A DNA stretch of 64,000 nt from Cohaesibacter intestini (GCF_003324485.1 NZ_QODK01000003.1:682001-746000); one strand, 5' to 3'. Positions 25,649-34,973 are shown, counted from the stretch's first letter. Translations and numbers: made by a program. Notes: generated by a model from the sequence alone, not told the origin.

Positions 25649-26422
25649 ATGACGTCTCCCAACATTGAGATGAAGGCAACGCCGTTGATCGTCACCAACG
25701 TTGCCAAAAGCTTCGTCATGCATTTGCGTGGCTCCATCACCATTCCCGTGGTCTCGCGGGTCAATCTGGTGCTCCATGCAGGCCAATGCGCCGTGCTCGG
25801 TGGCCCGTCCGGGGTTGGCAAAAGCTCGATCCTGAAAATGATTTACGGCAATTATGCGGTCAATCAGGGCCAGATCCTCACCTGCCATCGTGACAAGATG
25901 GTGGATCTTGCCACCGCCGATCCCCGCACCATCCTCTCGGTACGCCGCGAAACCATCGGCTATGTCAGCCAGTTTTTGCGCGCCATGCCCCGTGTCTCGG
26001 CCATGGATGTCGCAGCCGAGCCGCTGGTTGCCCAAGGCGCGGATGTGGCGGAAGCCCGCGAGCGGGCCTGCGCGATGCTTGCACGGCTCAATCTGCCTGA
26101 AAAGCTCTGGCAACTTCCGCCTGCCACTTTCTCCGGTGGCGAACAGCAAAGGGTCAACATTGCCCGTGGGTTTCTCACCGATCACCCGATCCTGCTGCTT
26201 GATGAGCCAACGGCCTCGCTTGATGCCGCCAACCGCGCGATTGTCATTGATCTGATCGAAGAAAAGAAAGCCAAGAATGTCGCTCTGCTCGGCATCTTTC
26301 ACGATGCCGATGTTCGTGACGCCATCGCGGACCAGATCATTGATGTCTCGAGCTTTGCCACCAATGCCCAACTGCAGACAGAGCAAGCCAGAGACAATCT
26401 GGTCGGAGCCACAAGCGCATAA
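25649..26422 (+). CDS. phnL: C-P lyase ATP-binding subunit PhnL
   Basis: 257 aa ABC-type ATPase of the C-P lyase system. Walker A GPSGVGKS, signature FSGGEQQR, Walker B ILLLDEP. ATG at 25649 has AAGGA upstream; the open frame start at 25580 inside phnK is rejected. Contains the family block HLRGSITIPVVSRVNL. Confidence 0.92.
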   Translation: MTSPNIEMKATPLIVTNVAKSFVMHLRGSITIPVVSRVNLVLHAGQCAVLGGPSGVGKSSILKMIYGNYAVNQGQILTCHRDKMVDLATADPRTILSVRRETIGYVSQFLRAMPRVSAMDVAAEPLVAQGADVAEARERACAMLARLNLPEKLWQLPPATFSGGEQQRVNIARGFLTDHPILLLDEPTASLDAANRAIVIDLIEEKKAKNVALLGIFHDADVRDAIADQIIDVSSFATNAQLQTEQARDNLVGATSA

Positions 26423-26431
26423 GGAACGATC

Positions 26432-27067
26432 ATGCCGGACCACCTGACCAATAAAACCCGCCTTGGTGTTGACCCTTTGATCCATGAGACAGCCAAAGTC
26501 AGCGACAGCCTGCTTGGTCGTTACACGGAGGTCGCCGACCGTAGCCGCATCGCCGAGACGACCATGGGCGACTATTCCTATGTGATGCTGGATTGCGACA
26601 TATGGCATGCAGAGATTGGCAAGTTTGCCAATATCGCCAATGCGGTGCGCATCAATGCCACCAATCACCCCACATGGCGTGCCACCCAGCATCATTTTAC
26701 CTATCGCGCGTCAGACTATTTTGCTGATGCAGACATGGATCAGGACTTTTTCGCCTGGCGTCGCGATAACAAGGTCCGGATCGGCCACGATGTCTGGATC
26801 GGTCATGGGGCAACCATCCTGCCCGGTGTGCGCGTTGGTCATGGGGCGGTGATCGGGGCAGGGGCGGTGGTCTCAAAAGACGTGCCTGATTATGCCATCG
26901 TCGGTGGCGTACCTGCCCGCCTCATCCGCGAACGCTTCCCCCTAGAGATTGCCAAACGTTTGATTGCATTGGCTTGGTGGGACTGGCCCCACGAGGATTT
27001 GCGCGCTGCGCTGGAAGATTTTCGCAATCTTCAAATTGATGCGTTTTTGGCGCGTTACGAGCGCTGA
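26432..27067 (+). CDS. Phosphonate-cluster hexapeptide acetyltransferase
   Basis: 211 aa left-handed beta-helix acyltransferase, with repeats of the I/V-G-x-x-A/T type ([20 protein letters not shown] read across) and a C-terminal helix ([15 protein letters not shown]). It resembles the xenobiotic/chloramphenicol acetyltransferase group that is regularly found in C-P lyase operons (the phn threonine-type hexapeptide family). Ten bases after phnL, so part of the operon. It may acetylate aminoalkylphosphonates, in the place of PhnO; this is inference. Confidence 0.8.
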   Translation: MPDHLTNKTRLGVDPLIHETAKVSDSLLGRYTEVADRSRIAETTMGDYSYVMLDCDIWHAEIGKFANIANAVRINATNHPTWRATQHHFTYRASDYFADADMDQDFFAWRRDNKVRIGHDVWIGHGATILPGVRVGHGAVIGAGAVVSKDVPDYAIVGGVPARLIRERFPLEIAKRLIALAWWDWPHEDLRAALEDFRNLQIDAFLARYER

Positions 27068-27134
27068 TTGCAACGGCATTATTCCTGATCAAACGGCTAT
27101 TTGTTTTGATGGTTTATCCGCAGGAAAGCATCGC

Positions 27135-27174
27135 CTGTCACACAACTGAAACATGCTTTACATGCGCCTTTCAC
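27135..27174 (+). promoter_or_regulatory. Tandem PHO box upstream of phnC
   Basis: Four half sites at exact 11-base steps: CTGTCAC (27135), CTGAAAC (27146), TTTACAT (27157) and CTTTCAC (27168). It lies about 80 bases before phnC, in the 184-base gap after the acetyltransferase gene, and marks a second PhoB-type promoter for phnCDE. Confidence 0.65.
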
Positions 27175-27251
27175 AAAGAATTCGTAGATGTTCGCCAGAT
27201 CGAAACGAACAATTCAAAGCGCATTGCTTGGCGCTTGCGGGAGAAAACCAG

Positions 27252-28097
27252 ATGCTGGAATTGACCAATGTGACACGCCGCTTCGGCACCAATACAGCCG
27301 TTGACTCCGTCACAGTGACCATTCCACAAGGCCAGATGGTTGGGATCATTGGACGCTCTGGGGCGGGCAAGTCGACCCTGTTGCGGATGATCAACCGCCT
27401 CATTGACCCGTCCGAAGGCGCGATCTCCTGTGATGACAAAAAGGTCTCGTCGATCAAGGGGCGTGAGTTGCGCGATTGGCAGCGCGATTGCGCCATGATC
27501 TTCCAGCAGTTCAATCTGGTGCCACGGCTCGACGTGTTGACCAATGTCCTGTTGGGCCGTCTCAATCATCGCAACACGCTGCTTAATCTGTTTAACATCT
27601 TTACAAGGCAAGAGCGGGCCGAAGCCCTGATCGCACTTGAGCGACTGGGCATTGAGCAAACCGCCTTGCAGCGGGCAGGGACCTTGTCCGGTGGTCAGCA
27701 GCAGCGTGTCGCCATTGCGCGCGCCTTGATGCAGAGTCCCAAGGTCATCTTGGCAGACGAGCCGATTGCATCCCTTGATCCGCTCAATGCGCAGATCGTG
27801 ATGGACAGCCTCAAGGATATCAATGAGCGGGACGGCATCACGGTGGTGACCAATCTGCATACCCTTGATACGGCGCGTGCCTACTGTCAGCGGATCATCG
27901 GCATGTATCAGGGCCGTGTGGTGTTCGATGGCCCATCCTCTGAGCTGACCAATGATGCGGTGAAGATGATTTACGGCTCTTTGGAAGATGCCGAAATCTC
28001 CGAAGCCATCACGTCGACCTCCATCAAGGAATCTTTCGAGCCAGCCGTCGCCCCGGTCGCGTCAATGGCTGCAGCCGAGATCGCTTCGCCAGCGTGA
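27252..28097 (+). CDS. phnC: Phosphonate ABC transporter ATP-binding protein
   Basis: 281 aa. Walker A GRSGAGKS, signature LSGGQQQR, Walker B VILADEP, followed by IASLDP, as in PhnC. ATG at 27252 has GGGAG nine bases upstream; the frame opens earlier at 27153, but that would cover the PHO box. A C-terminal Ala/Ser/Pro tail of about 30 residues follows the family domain. Energises PhnE1/E2. Confidence 0.92.
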   Translation: MLELTNVTRRFGTNTAVDSVTVTIPQGQMVGIIGRSGAGKSTLLRMINRLIDPSEGAISCDDKKVSSIKGRELRDWQRDCAMIFQQFNLVPRLDVLTNVLLGRLNHRNTLLNLFNIFTRQERAEALIALERLGIEQTALQRAGTLSGGQQQRVAIARALMQSPKVILADEPIASLDPLNAQIVMDSLKDINERDGITVVTNLHTLDTARAYCQRIIGMYQGRVVFDGPSSELTNDAVKMIYGSLEDAEISEAITSTSIKESFEPAVAPVASMAAAEIASPA

Positions 28098-28184
28098 ATA
28101 GGCCAACAGTGAACGAACCAAAAATCTTCGATTTAACAACAGGGATGACACCGGCAAAGCCGGTTGAAACCAGGAGACACGAAC

Positions 28185-29099
28185 ATGTTTAAAAAAGCAA
28201 TTCTTGCCGCCGTTTCCGTGGCTGCTCTGGCAGCCGGTGCCGCTGCTCCTTCTTATGCTGCTGAAAAAGAATTCCGCATCGGCATTCTGGGTGGCGAAAA
28301 CGAAGCGGACCGTCTGCGCAACTTCCAGTGCCTCGTTGATGCCCTGCCTGCTGCCATCGGCGTTGAAAAAGTTTCCCTTTTCCCTGCTGCCGACTATGAC
28401 GGCGTGATTCAGGGCCTGCTCGGCGGCACCCTTGATTATGCAGAGCTCGGCGCTTCCGGCTATGCCAAAGTGTATTTGAAAGATCCAAAGGCCGTTGAGC
28501 CAATCCTGACCACCGTTCAGACCGATGGGTCGACCGGCTACTATTCCGTCATGGTTGCTCGCAAGGATTCCGGCATGTCCAAGCTGGAAGACATGAAGGG
28601 CAAAAAACTCGGTTTCGCCGATCCGGATTCCACCTCCGGTTTCCTTGTCCCATCTGTCACCCTGCCTGCTGCTATTGGTGGTCAGATCAAGGAATATTTC
28701 GGTGACACCGGCTTTGGCGGTGGTCATGAAAACCTTGTTCTCGAAGTGGTCAAGGGCAACTTCGATGCTGGCACCACCTGGTCTTCCGGCGTTGGCAAAT
28801 TCGAAGATGGTTACACCTCTGGCAACCTGAAGAAAATGGTCGATAAAGGCATCCTCGACATGGGTGATCTGGTTCAGCTGTGGCAGTCCCCACTGATCCC
28901 GAATGGTCCGATCGTTGTGCGCTCGACCCTCAGCGACGACACCAAAGCCAAATTCAAAGCCTTCATGATGGCTCTGCCGGAATCCAACCCGGATTGCTTC
29001 TCTGCCATCCAGGGCGGCGATTACAAAGGCTTCACCGAAGTCAATGAAGAGTTCTACCAAGCCATCATCGCTGCTCGTAAGGCAAAAATCGGTTCTTAA
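28185..29099 (+). CDS. phnD: Phosphonate ABC transporter substrate-binding protein
   Basis: 304 aa periplasmic protein. Signal peptide cleaved near SYA-AEK (residue about 26). Mature part starts FRIGILGGENEADRL, and the ligand region with FADPDSTSGFLVPS is typical of PhnD, which binds alkylphosphonates. CAGGAGAC precedes the ATG at 28185; the TTG-start extension is rejected. A 284-base gap with two hairpins follows, before phnE. Confidence 0.93.
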   Translation: MFKKAILAAVSVAALAAGAAAPSYAAEKEFRIGILGGENEADRLRNFQCLVDALPAAIGVEKVSLFPAADYDGVIQGLLGGTLDYAELGASGYAKVYLKDPKAVEPILTTVQTDGSTGYYSVMVARKDSGMSKLEDMKGKKLGFADPDSTSGFLVPSVTLPAAIGGQIKEYFGDTGFGGGHENLVLEVVKGNFDAGTTWSSGVGKFEDGYTSGNLKKMVDKGILDMGDLVQLWQSPLIPNGPIVVRSTLSDDTKAKFKAFMMALPESNPDCFSAIQGGDYKGFTEVNEEFYQAIIAARKAKIGS

Positions 29100-29107
29100 T
29101 CGGATCG

Positions 29108-29129
29108 CATTCTCAAGCATTTGAGAATG
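29108..29129 (+). promoter_or_regulatory. Hairpin just after phnD
   Basis: CATTCTCAA (29108-29116) pairs with TTGAGAATG (29121-29129) around GCAT. There is no T-run, so it is more likely a 3' stabiliser of phnD mRNA than a terminator. Confidence 0.6.
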
Positions 29130-29218
29130 GATGACTGGAAATGAAATGATGGGTTCGGAGCATGTCCGGACCCATCGCAACTCTCAAATGCACATCAGGT
29201 GGATGAAGAGGCTGGCAA

Positions 29219-29252
29219 CAATCAGGCACATGCCTGATTGCGCTTTTCCTTT
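29219..29252 (+). terminator. Terminator-like hairpin inside the phn operon
   Basis: CAATCAGGCA (29219-29228) and TGCCTGATTG (29231-29240) form a perfect 10-bp stem with CA between them, followed by CGCTTTTCCTTTT. It would reduce read-through from phnD into phnE1. The rest of 29100-29383 holds no gene. Confidence 0.6.
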
Positions 29253-29383
29253 TGTGCGATGGCATCAGCGGCTCAGCTGATCGTTCGGCAACCATCTCCA
29301 GTTTTGTGCGCTGATCCGGAACCAGCTCGCTGACCATTTAGGCGAGACTGCTCTGGACGCTTTTTCTTTAGTTCGGTGAAGAC

Positions 29384-30352
29384 ATGACAAACATGACGCC
29401 CACGATCCCCTTGTCGGAAAGCAACAAGACTGTTGAGCGCCATTGGCAGGACCTCAACCGCAAGCGCCGCACCTACACCCTGTTGTCGGTTGGGATATTG
29501 CTGGTCGCCTTGCTTTCCTCGCTCTGGTTCGCCAACGAAACCAATGCGGGTAAGTTCTTCGACCGACTGCCTTACTTTTTCGATTTCTTTCTGGATATGG
29601 TGCCCCGCGACGGACTGGAAATCTGGCGTGCCCTGTTTGATCTCGACACGCCTTACGCGGACGGATCGTTGAAATACAACTATCCCGAAGGTCGGATCTA
29701 TCTGACCGAAAGCCTCTATCTGCCGGAATATTTCTACAAGATGCTGGAAACGATCAACATCGCGATCGTCTCAACCCTGATCGGCTTCTTTTTCGGCTTT
29801 ATTCTTTGCTTCCTTGCTGCATCAAACCTCACCACCCGGAAATGGCTGCGCTTCGTGGTGCGTCGCATCCTTGAAGTTCTGCGCGCCTTCCCGGAGATTG
29901 TGATTGCAGGTTTCTTTGTCGCGGTGCTGACCCTTGGTGCAATCCCGGCAATGATCGCTGTGTCGATCCATACCATCGGCTCGCTCGGCAAGATGTTCTT
30001 TGAGGTGGTTGAGAATGCTGACATGAAGGCCGACGAGGGCTTGCGGGCGGTCGGCGGCAGCTGGGTCGAGCGGGTCTGGTTCGGCATCGTGCCGCAGATC
30101 CTGCCCAACTTCCTGTCCTACGGATTGCTGCGCCTCGAAATCAACGTCCGCGCCTCCACCATCATCGGTGCCGTTGGCGGCGGTGGCATCGGAGAAGCCT
30201 TGCGCCTTTCCATTTCCCGTGGCCATGAAGCCAAGACCTTGGCCATCGTCCTGCTCCTGTTTGTCACGATCATTGCAATCGACCAATTTTCCGCATGGCT
30301 TCGCAAGAAGATTGTCGGTGATCAGGCCTTCGCCTTTGGCGGCAGCATTTAA
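29384..30352 (+). CDS. phnE: Phosphonate ABC transporter permease PhnE1
   Basis: 322 aa inner-membrane permease with about six hydrophobic segments. One anchor helix at about 30-50, a periplasmic part, then the transport domain with EAA-type loop (GLRAVGGSWVERVWFGIVPQ). ETINIAIVSTLIGFFFGF is typical of PhnE. Partner of the next gene; the stop is eight bases before it. Confidence 0.9.
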   Translation: MTNMTPTIPLSESNKTVERHWQDLNRKRRTYTLLSVGILLVALLSSLWFANETNAGKFFDRLPYFFDFFLDMVPRDGLEIWRALFDLDTPYADGSLKYNYPEGRIYLTESLYLPEYFYKMLETINIAIVSTLIGFFFGFILCFLAASNLTTRKWLRFVVRRILEVLRAFPEIVIAGFFVAVLTLGAIPAMIAVSIHTIGSLGKMFFEVVENADMKADEGLRAVGGSWVERVWFGIVPQILPNFLSYGLLRLEINVRASTIIGAVGGGGIGEALRLSISRGHEAKTLAIVLLLFVTIIAIDQFSAWLRKKIVGDQAFAFGGSI

Positions 30353-30360
30353 GAGGAGAC

Positions 30361-31941
30361 ATGACCATGACCACTTTAACCGCTTCTCAGCTCGACGCCG
30401 TCATGACCCGCCATCCGGAAGTTTTTAGAGCCAACTGGGTGAAACGTTTTCGCGGCTGGATCATTTCGGTCGGCATCATTGTCTATCTGATCTTTGCTTG
30501 GCAGTTTTTCCAGATCGGGCAGGTCCTGAACAATGGCAACTGGGGCATTGCCGGTTCCTATCTTGCCGATTGGGTGTCCTATGAAGTGCGCCCGGATGTC
30601 GAGTTTGATGATGGCTTCATCAAGGTCGAGTTTCCACGTTTCTCGCCCTTGGGTAAGGACCCGCATCCAAGCTGGATTACCGAGACCCGCAAGATCATCG
30701 ATATCAAACCGGCAAAAGCAGAAGAGACAAATACCGCAGCAAAACCCGCCGAGGCCTTCAGCTTCATGGCGCCGGGGGCTGGCACAGCGGACAATCCGGT
30801 TGCTCCGGCCAAGACACCGGCAAAGGAACCCGTGATCAGCTTCATGGCCCCAAGCGCACCAACCGCCACCAATCCGGCAACGCCGAGCGTGACGACCACC
30901 ATCGAAGCCAAACCGGAGCGCCGCGAAGAAACGGTCTATGCCGAAGTCGCCATCGGCTCCGGTGTGGTTCAAGTTGAACCGGATCTTGTCACCCTTGTGC
31001 GCGGTGAGGAGACCCTTGTCATCGACATCGTCAAGGATGAACGCGTGCGGGCGCGCGGGGCGCTTCCAGACTGGGCCACGCAGAAATATGAAGATGGCAA
31101 GATCATCGCCCAGTTTGGGGTTGACGGCCGCATTGAGGTTGAAAATGACGAGGTGAAAATCCGGCGCCGCTTCCTTGGTTGGGAGAATTTCATCTTCGAC
31201 ACCAATTCACCTTACTGGAACAAGAGCTTTGGCGAAGTGATGGCGCTGATCTCCTCCGGCGATCGGATCAAACCCGAAATGTCCAACCTGTCGCTGGCAA
31301 TGGACAACATCATCAACAATGCGGAATGGCAACATGGAGATGTCTGGATCAAGCTGCTGCAAACCATCGTGATGGCCTTCGTTGGGACGTTGTTCGCGAC
31401 GTTTCTGGCCTTTCCGATGGCCTTTCTCGCAGCGCGCAACATCACCCCGAACCGTCTTGGCAACCAGTTGATCAAACGTCTGTTCGACTTCCTGCGCTCG
31501 GTGGATATGCTGATCTGGGCGCTGTTTTTCACCCGAGCCTTTGGTCCGGGGCCTCTTGCGGGCATGTCGGCCATCTTCTTCACCGATACTGGCACGCTGG
31601 GCAAACTCTATTCCGAAGCGCTGGAAAATATCGACGACAAGCAGCGTGAAGGCGTCAAATCACTGGGAGCCAATCCGGTGCTGGTCCAACGCTATGGGGT
31701 GGTGCCGCAGGTTCTGCCGGTCTTTCTCTCCCAGTCGCTCTATTTCTGGGAATCCAACACCCGCTCGGCCACCATCATCGGCGCTGTCGGGGCAGGGGGC
31801 ATTGGTCTCAAACTCTGGGAAGCCATGCGCACCAATCAGGATTGGGAGAATGTGTTCTACATGGTTATCCTTATCCTTATTGTTGTCTATGTCTTCGATA
31901 ATATTTCAGGAAAGCTGCGTGCCATGCTCACCAAAAGCTAG
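30361..31941 (+). CDS. phnE: Phosphonate ABC transporter permease PhnE2, long form
   Basis: 526 aa, clearly longer than usual PhnE (about 260-450 aa). The first membrane helix is about residues 33-52, then a periplasmic region of about 280 residues, then the transport domain (from about 330, LLQTIVMAFVGTLFATFLAF; EAA loop GVKSLGANPVLVQRYGVVPQ). The periplasmic part contains an Ala/Pro/Thr-rich stretch with a repeated unit (SFMAPGAGTADNPVAP and SFMAPSAPTATNPATP). AGAGGAGAC precedes the ATG. It pairs with PhnE1. Confidence 0.88.
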   Translation: MTMTTLTASQLDAVMTRHPEVFRANWVKRFRGWIISVGIIVYLIFAWQFFQIGQVLNNGNWGIAGSYLADWVSYEVRPDVEFDDGFIKVEFPRFSPLGKDPHPSWITETRKIIDIKPAKAEETNTAAKPAEAFSFMAPGAGTADNPVAPAKTPAKEPVISFMAPSAPTATNPATPSVTTTIEAKPERREETVYAEVAIGSGVVQVEPDLVTLVRGEETLVIDIVKDERVRARGALPDWATQKYEDGKIIAQFGVDGRIEVENDEVKIRRRFLGWENFIFDTNSPYWNKSFGEVMALISSGDRIKPEMSNLSLAMDNIINNAEWQHGDVWIKLLQTIVMAFVGTLFATFLAFPMAFLAARNITPNRLGNQLIKRLFDFLRSVDMLIWALFFTRAFGPGPLAGMSAIFFTDTGTLGKLYSEALENIDDKQREGVKSLGANPVLVQRYGVVPQVLPVFLSQSLYFWESNTRSATIIGAVGAGGIGLKLWEAMRTNQDWENVFYMVILILIVVYVFDNISGKLRAMLTKS

Positions 31942-31994
31942 GCACCGGCTGCCCGCCGCCTGAAGACTCATCCAAAGCCCCAAAGGAAACCGCT

Positions 31995-32696
31995 GTGCCG
32001 CGCTACGCTCTCTTCTTCGCTCCGCCAAAAGACGATCCTCTGACCGAAGCTGCCGCAATCTGGCTCGGTCGGGATGCCTTTGGTGGTGGCGACATTGATC
32101 GTCCTTCTCTGATGGACGGACAGTCGCGTGAAGCCTTTGATGCCATGACAGCCTCTCCGCGACGCTATGGGTTTCATGGCACACTGAAAGCCCCCTTTGA
32201 ACTGGCGCCGGGCACCAGCATCGATCAGCTCGTACAGGCACTCGATACCTATGCGGCGGGCCTGAAATCCTTCACGCTGCCAATGTTCGAGGTCGGGCGG
32301 CTTGGTCCTTTCTTTGCCCTGCGCACAGAACGCCCGAGCGATGATCTCAAGGCACTGGCCTCCAGTCTGGTGCGCGACTTTGATCCCTTTCGCGCACCGC
32401 TCGATGCCCATGACATTGCCCGCCGCAAGCCCGAAAGGCTAAGCGACAGCCAGCGGGACAATCTGATGACTTGGGGCTATCCCTATATCTTTGATGATTT
32501 TCGCTTCCACATGACCCTGTCTGACCCGATCTCCGAGGAGTTGGCTGACCGGTTTGAACAGGCGGCAAAGTGCCATTTCGAAGCAGTTCTGACCGCTCCT
32601 CAATCCGTCTCGGCCCTCTCGCTGTTTGTTGAGGCTGAGCGCGGTGCACCCTTCAAGGTGCTTCACCAGTTCCCTTTTGGCTCTGGCTCAGCCTGA
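31995..32696 (+). CDS. DUF1045 2H-phosphoesterase-like protein of phosphonate clusters
   Basis: 233 aa. Two H-x-T-L motifs (FHGTLKAPFEL near residue 57 and FHMTLSDPIS near 170) mark the 2H phosphodiesterase fold. The family is a known companion of C-P lyase genes. Start is GTG at 31995 with AAAGGAAA upstream. No phnP is in the cluster, so this protein may open the 5-phosphoribosyl 1,2-cyclic phosphate made by PhnJ; this is inference from gene content and chemistry. Confidence 0.82.
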   Translation: MPRYALFFAPPKDDPLTEAAAIWLGRDAFGGGDIDRPSLMDGQSREAFDAMTASPRRYGFHGTLKAPFELAPGTSIDQLVQALDTYAAGLKSFTLPMFEVGRLGPFFALRTERPSDDLKALASSLVRDFDPFRAPLDAHDIARRKPERLSDSQRDNLMTWGYPYIFDDFRFHMTLSDPISEELADRFEQAAKCHFEAVLTAPQSVSALSLFVEAERGAPFKVLHQFPFGSGSA

Positions 32697-32775
32697 CGCC
32701 AAGGGATCGCGCCATTTGTGGCTGCCGATTTGTTCAATGCGGGTGACCTTGCCCCACTTAGGAAAGACGTTCGAC

Positions 32776-33930
32776 ATGAACCGAGACCTCATTTTAAAAG
32801 ACGCGCAAATCGTACTGAAAGACGAAATCCTGCGCGGCCATGTCCATGTCAAGGACGGCATCATCTGCGATATCTCGGAAGGTGAGCTGCCGGAGCCATT
32901 GGAAAGCATGGCTTATGATCTGCAAGGCGATTATTTGCTGCCGGGCTTTGTTGAGCTGCATACCGACCATGTGGAAGGCCATTATGCCCCGCGTCCGAAA
33001 GTCCGCTGGAACCCGATGGCTGCGGTGTTGGCCCATGATGCCCAGATTGCCTCTTCCGGCATCACCACCGTTTTTGATGCCTTGCGGGTGGGGCTCGATT
33101 CCGATGCCGACCTGACCTACGAGGACATGAAAGCCCTTGCTGACGCCTTCCATCGCGGTGTCGAGGAAGACACATTGCGGGCCGATCACTTCCTGCACTT
33201 GCGTTGTGAAGTCTCTGCCGACGACTGTATCACCGCCTTCCATCAGTTTGATAATTACCCGTTGGTCAAGCTGATTTCGGTGATGGACCATGCGCCGGGG
33301 CAGCGTCAATTTGCCCAGCTTGAGGCCTATGCGATCTATTACAAAGGCAAGCTGAAAATGACGGATGATGAATTTGATCTGTTCTGTCAGCGCCGAATGG
33401 AAGCCTCTGCCCGCAACTCCGACAAACACCGCAATGCCATCGCCGAAATTTGTCAGCAAAGGGGCCTGATCCTTGCCTCTCACGATGACGCGACCATTGC
33501 TCATGTCGAGGAGGCAATCGCTCAGGATATTCACGTCGCGGAGTTCCCGACCACCATGGAAGCGGCCAAGGCGTCCCATGACGCAGGTCTTGCTGTTCTG
33601 ATGGGGGCACCAAATGTTGTGCGTGGCGGTTCACATTCTGGGAATATCGCAGCGGCAGACTTGGTCAAAGAAAGGGTTTTGGATATTCTCTCTTCAGACT
33701 ATATTCCGATGTCACTGGTTCAGGCCGCCTTCATGCTTGCCGATGACGATCACGCCATCTCGTTGCCGGAATCTGTGCGTATGATCACCCACAATCCGGC
33801 TCAGGCTACGGGATTGGATGATCGCGGTGCTATTGAAATCGGCAAACGGGGCGATCTGGTCCATGTCCGCAAATCGGGCAACACGCCAGTGATCCGGCAG
33901 GTCTGGCGCAAGGGACAACGCATTGTCTGA
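32776..33930 (+). CDS. phnM: Alpha-D-ribose 1-methylphosphonate 5-triphosphate diphosphatase
   Basis: 384 aa amidohydrolase-superfamily enzyme that removes pyrophosphate in the C-P lyase pathway. The metal motif HTDHVEGHYAPRP is present, as are HDDAT and the NVVRGGSHSGN region. Start at ATG 32776; the earlier open frame start at 32626 overlaps the DUF1045 gene and is rejected. Followed after 50 bp by phnN. Confidence 0.93.
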   Translation: MNRDLILKDAQIVLKDEILRGHVHVKDGIICDISEGELPEPLESMAYDLQGDYLLPGFVELHTDHVEGHYAPRPKVRWNPMAAVLAHDAQIASSGITTVFDALRVGLDSDADLTYEDMKALADAFHRGVEEDTLRADHFLHLRCEVSADDCITAFHQFDNYPLVKLISVMDHAPGQRQFAQLEAYAIYYKGKLKMTDDEFDLFCQRRMEASARNSDKHRNAIAEICQQRGLILASHDDATIAHVEEAIAQDIHVAEFPTTMEAAKASHDAGLAVLMGAPNVVRGGSHSGNIAAADLVKERVLDILSSDYIPMSLVQAAFMLADDDHAISLPESVRMITHNPAQATGLDDRGAIEIGKRGDLVHVRKSGNTPVIRQVWRKGQRIV

Positions 33931-33980
33931 GTGCGATGACAATTGAGAATGCAAGATGAGGGAAGGGTACGGAGATCGCA

Positions 33981-34586
33981 ATGAACGAGCTTGGCATGCA
34001 TGACCTGAGTGAAGCAGGATATGGCACGCTTGTGTTGCTGGTGGGGCCTAGTGGCTCGGGCAAGGACAGTGTGCTGAACTATGCCAGAGAAACCTTGAAA
34101 GATGATCCTCGCATTCTCTTCGTCCGTCGCTGTATCACCCGATCAAATGGCGATCCCAGCGAAGATCATGAAAGCATGAGCGTTGCGGCTTTCCAGAAGG
34201 CGGAAATGCAAGGGCAATTCGTCATTTCCTGGGGTGCGCACGGACTCTATTATGGTCTGCCTGCCAGTTTGCTCGCTCATTTGCAGACTGGCGGTGTGGC
34301 CATTGCCAATGGCTCACGCAAGACCATACCGGTGCTGCGCGACCAGTTTCCCCATTTCCATGTGATCAATCTGACGGTTGAACCTGACATTCTGGTCCAG
34401 CGATTGTCTGCCCGCGGGCGGGAAAATGCAGATGAGATCCGTCAACGCATCGCGCGGACCAAGAAGCTTGAAGCCGAAGATCTGTTTGACGAGGAAACCA
34501 TTCATCTCGACAATTCCGGTGACATTGAAGCTGCCGGTCAAGTCTTCGTTGATATGTTGCTGGACTGGGCGGAGAATCCTGCCTGA
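33981..34586 (+). CDS. phnN: Ribose 1,5-bisphosphate phosphokinase
   Basis: 201 aa guanylate-kinase-like enzyme. P-loop GPSGSGKDS at about residues 23-31. It turns ribose 1,5-bisphosphate, the end product of the C-P lyase route, into PRPP. CITRSNGDPSEDHESM is another family block. Last gene of the phn region. Confidence 0.92.
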   Translation: MNELGMHDLSEAGYGTLVLLVGPSGSGKDSVLNYARETLKDDPRILFVRRCITRSNGDPSEDHESMSVAAFQKAEMQGQFVISWGAHGLYYGLPASLLAHLQTGGVAIANGSRKTIPVLRDQFPHFHVINLTVEPDILVQRLSARGRENADEIRQRIARTKKLEAEDLFDEETIHLDNSGDIEAAGQVFVDMLLDWAENPA

Positions 34587-34811
34587 TCGCCCAATCTGTT
34601 GGAAAATGCTCCATCTGGAGTGGCGCTGCATTTTGCTACAATTTGGTTTAAATTGCTCCAGCAGGGTTATCGATTGCGAAGCTCTGTCTTCAAGATGCCG
34701 ATTTCAAACCTTTTTACCAGATGCGAGCTTGCCTATAATGATGCGATCCAAACGCGCCCGATGCTACCTAGCATGACGGCGTTCACTGTTCCGCATCAGG
34801 AGGCACCGACG

Positions 34812-34973
34812 ATGGTCAGTAACACGATGCTCGCCTATTTTGCTGCCTTGTTTGGCGTTCTGGCGATGATTGCTCCGCTGTTGAGCACCCCGGTTTCCCG
34901 CTTTGTTTTTGGTTCGGTGCTTGGCATCGTCGTCACCACCACCTGGCCTGTCGCCAAGATCCTGTTTGGTTAA
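34812..34973 (+). CDS. Small two-helix membrane protein, 53 aa
   Basis: Starts at ATG 34812 behind a strong AGGAGG. The peptide has two hydrophobic segments (LAYFAALFGVLAMIAPLL and FVFGSVLGIVVTTTWPVAKI) and little else. I do not recognise the family. The open frame extends upstream to 34599, but that part has no start signal. The gaps on each side (34587-34811 and 34974-35181) hold no other gene that I can see. Confidence 0.55.
   Translation: MVSNTMLAYFAALFGVLAMIAPLLSTPVSRFVFGSVLGIVVTTTWPVAKILFG

Noticed and set aside
25610-26695. 361-codon antisense frame across phnL and the acetyltransferase gene
   Set aside because: Spans two clear genes on the other strand and looks like a shadow.
28062-29180. 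372-codon antisense frame opposite phnD
   Set aside because: Shadow of phnD; the plus-strand gene has signal peptide, family motifs and ribosome binding site.
34608-34620. Hairpin CTCCA/TGGAG after phnN as a terminator
   Set aside because: The stem has only five pairs and no T-run follows.
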